Assembly (NCBI GenBank): GCA_937958785.1
Contig: CALGMY010000194.1
Location: forward strand, 1-6,118
From: an uncultured Gammaproteobacteria bacterium
GTDB lineage: Bacteria > Pseudomonadota > Gammaproteobacteria > Steroidobacterales > GCA-2729495
DNA: 6,118 nt
Direction of reading: 5' to 3'
Positions 4,876 through 6,118 of this stretch are shown in pieces (the stretch's first letter is position 1; the number at the start of each line of letters is the position of its first letter). Made by a program: the position numbers and the translations under genes. Under the pieces are notes generated by a model, which did no database searches, had not been told where the DNA came from, and was given only the letters and a program-made list of their open reading frames with translations.

Positions 4876-5808
4876 GTGTTGTTCAGGAACCTCGTCCTCT
4901 ACCGCCTGCCTGCCGGATTCACCGCGCCGGCCGCCGAGCTCGAAGCGGCGCTGGAGCAGCGGCCCCTCAAGCCCTGCGGCAGCTTCGACCTGCAGAGCCG
5001 CGGCTTCGTGGCCTGCGGCTACGAGCAGCGCACGCTCTATTCACAGGGGCAGCAGCATCTCCTGTGCCTCGGCGTCGAGCAGAAGCTCTTGCCGGCGTCG
5101 ATCATCAACCAGGTGGCGAAGGAGCGCGCGCTGGAACTCGAGCAGCAGCAGGGCCACCCCGTGGGCCGGCGGCAGATGCGGGAACTCAAGGCCCGCGTCG
5201 GCGACGAGCTCCGCGCCCGGGCGCTGACCCGGCGGCGGGCCACTTTCGCCTGGCTCGACCTCCCCGGTGGCTGGCTGGTCGTGAACACGGCGAGCAACGG
5301 GCGAGCCGAGGAACTGGTCGAGGCGCTGCGCGACGCGCTCGGTACGCTGCCGGTCGTCCCGTTCAGCACGCAGCATGCTCCTGCCGGCAGCATGGCCGCG
5401 TGGCTGACCCACGGGGATGCGCCGGGCCGGTTCGAGATCGGCGAGGACCTGGAGCTCGCGGCCGTCGATGGCAAGGGCACCGCAATCCGCTACGTGCGCC
5501 ACCCGCTGGACGCCGCCGAGATCCGCCACCACCTGGGCACCGGCAAGGCGCCGACGCGGCTCGGGCTCACCTGGAATGGCCGGATCAGTGTCATGTTGCA
5601 CCAGAACCTGCACGTGAAGCGCGTGCAGTTCCTGGACGTGTACCAGGATGACAACGCGAAGGGCGAGAACCCCCACGAGCAGTTCGACATCGATTTCGCG
5701 CTGATGACCGGTGAGCTCGGCCAGCTGCTCACCGAGCTCACCGCGATCCTCGGCGGCGCGGCGGCCGCGGCGCCGAAGGCGCCCGCCGAGGAGAAGCAGG
5801 CGGCCTGA
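4876..5808 (+). CDS. rdgC: Recombination-associated protein RdgC
   Basis: A 310-residue cytoplasmic, nucleoid-associated protein. RdgC forms a ring-shaped dimer around double-stranded DNA, binds without sequence preference and limits RecA-promoted strand exchange. The match to E. coli RdgC as I recall it runs end to end: MLFRNLVLYRL at the start, CGSFDLQSRGF (34-44), EQKLLPASIIN (68-78), LGTLPVVPFS (155-164), and FDIDFALMTGELGQLL (270-285). Length is close to E. coli RdgC (303), with an added Ala/Pro-rich tail (about 295-310). The start is GTG; a weak purine-rich stretch (AAGAAAAA, 4864-4871) precedes it. The mpg gene begins 2 nt after the stop, so the two are probably one transcript, placing recombination control beside base-excision repair. 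Identification is firm; the operon is inferred from spacing. Confidence 0.97.
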   Translation: MLFRNLVLYRLPAGFTAPAAELEAALEQRPLKPCGSFDLQSRGFVACGYEQRTLYSQGQQHLLCLGVEQKLLPASIINQVAKERALELEQQQGHPVGRRQMRELKARVGDELRARALTRRRATFAWLDLPGGWLVVNTASNGRAEELVEALRDALGTLPVVPFSTQHAPAGSMAAWLTHGDAPGRFEIGEDLELAAVDGKGTAIRYVRHPLDAAEIRHHLGTGKAPTRLGLTWNGRISVMLHQNLHVKRVQFLDVYQDDNAKGENPHEQFDIDFALMTGELGQLLTELTAILGGAAAAAPKAPAEEKQAA

Positions 5809-5810
5809 GC

Positions 5811-6118
5811 TTGCGCCGGCTGCCCCGCAGCTTCTACGCCCGGGATACCGTCACCGTCGCCCGGGCGCTGCTTGGGATGCACGTGGTCCACCGCCACCGG
5901 GGCACCGAACGGGTCGGACGCATCGTCGAGGTGGAGGCCTACCTCGGCCCCCACGACCAGGCGGCCCACTCCGCGCGCGGCCTGACGCCCCGGACCCGGG
6001 TGATGTTCGGCCCTCCGGGCCACGCCTACGTCTACCTCATCTACGGCCTGCACCACTGCCTGAACGTGGTCACGGAGCCCGAGGGCCATGGCGCCGCCGT
6101 GCTGATCCGGGCGCTGGA
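5811..6118 (+). CDS. mpg: 3-methyladenine DNA glycosylase (AAG/Mpg family), cut by the window edge
   Basis: The first 102 codons of a base-excision repair enzyme that removes alkylated and deaminated purines such as 3-methyladenine and hypoxanthine by cleaving the glycosidic bond. Visible blocks are LPRSFYARDTVTVARALLG (4-22), GRIVEVEAYLGPHDQAAHS (36-54) and MFGPPGHAYVYLIYGLHHCL (65-84), then NVVTE and AAVLIRALE. By alignment with human AAG, Glu42 is the catalytic residue (Glu125), and Tyr44, His53, Tyr75 and Asn85 match the base-binding Tyr127, His136, Tyr159 and Asn169. All are present, so the enzyme should be active. The start is TTG at 5811, since the conserved block begins at residue 4 and no ATG or GTG lies before it; AGG stands 10 nt upstream at 5798-5800. 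It is 2 nt after rdgC, so co-expression is likely. The family is usually about 190-220 residues, so about half is missing. Confidence 0.93.
   Translation, partial: MRRLPRSFYARDTVTVARALLGMHVVHRHRGTERVGRIVEVEAYLGPHDQAAHSARGLTPRTRVMFGPPGHAYVYLIYGLHHCLNVVTEPEGHGAAVLIRAL

Noticed and set aside
5041..5676. 211-residue minus-strand ORF opposite rdgC
   Set aside because: It is a shadow of rdgC, whose plus-strand product matches the family along its full length.

Overview
This window looks like ordinary chromosome from a GC-rich proteobacterium, most likely a gammaproteobacterium. The reasons are rdgC (a family found mainly in beta- and gammaproteobacteria), slyX, a 67-residue CspA-type cold-shock protein, and a possible REP-type element at the left edge. 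No species can be named. Nothing indicates a phage, plasmid, CRISPR array, insertion sequence or defence island, and no tRNA or rRNA was seen.

Layout. Positions 1-17 may be half of a REP-type palindrome cut by the window edge. A two-gene minus-strand unit follows (200-568, unknown protein; 22-216, His-rich SEC-C protein); the two genes overlap by 17 nt. Diverging from it is a six-helix membrane protein (625-1359). That gene converges on cspA (1440-1643, minus) across a strong terminator hairpin. Upstream of cspA are a candidate sigma70-type promoter and an untranslated leader of about 178 nt. Next is a type 2 transaldolase (1877-3007, minus), divergent from slyX (3050-3259, plus). slyX converges on a JmjC/cupin_8-like oxygenase (3256-4107, minus) so tightly that one CTAG supplies both stop codons. 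A two-helix membrane-anchored protein of unknown function (4189-4791, plus) diverges from the oxygenase. The window ends with rdgC (4876-5808) and the first 102 codons of a 3-methyladenine DNA glycosylase (5811 to the edge), 2 nt apart and probably co-transcribed.

How the genes relate. There is no single pathway. tal belongs to the non-oxidative pentose phosphate pathway, cspA to RNA chaperoning, and rdgC-mpg to DNA maintenance. The rest are single genes without a firm role. The most notable regulatory feature is at the two short divergent gaps (569-624 and 3008-3049). Each appears to hold overlapping back-to-back -10 elements, and each plus-strand gene has an extended -10 (TGnTAnnnT) ending 7-8 nt before its ATG with no Shine-Dalgarno sequence. 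This suggests bidirectional promoters producing leaderless mRNA on one side. Non-ATG starts are common here (GTG for the 122-residue gene and rdgC; TTG for the 4189 gene and mpg). No clearly new biological system was found.
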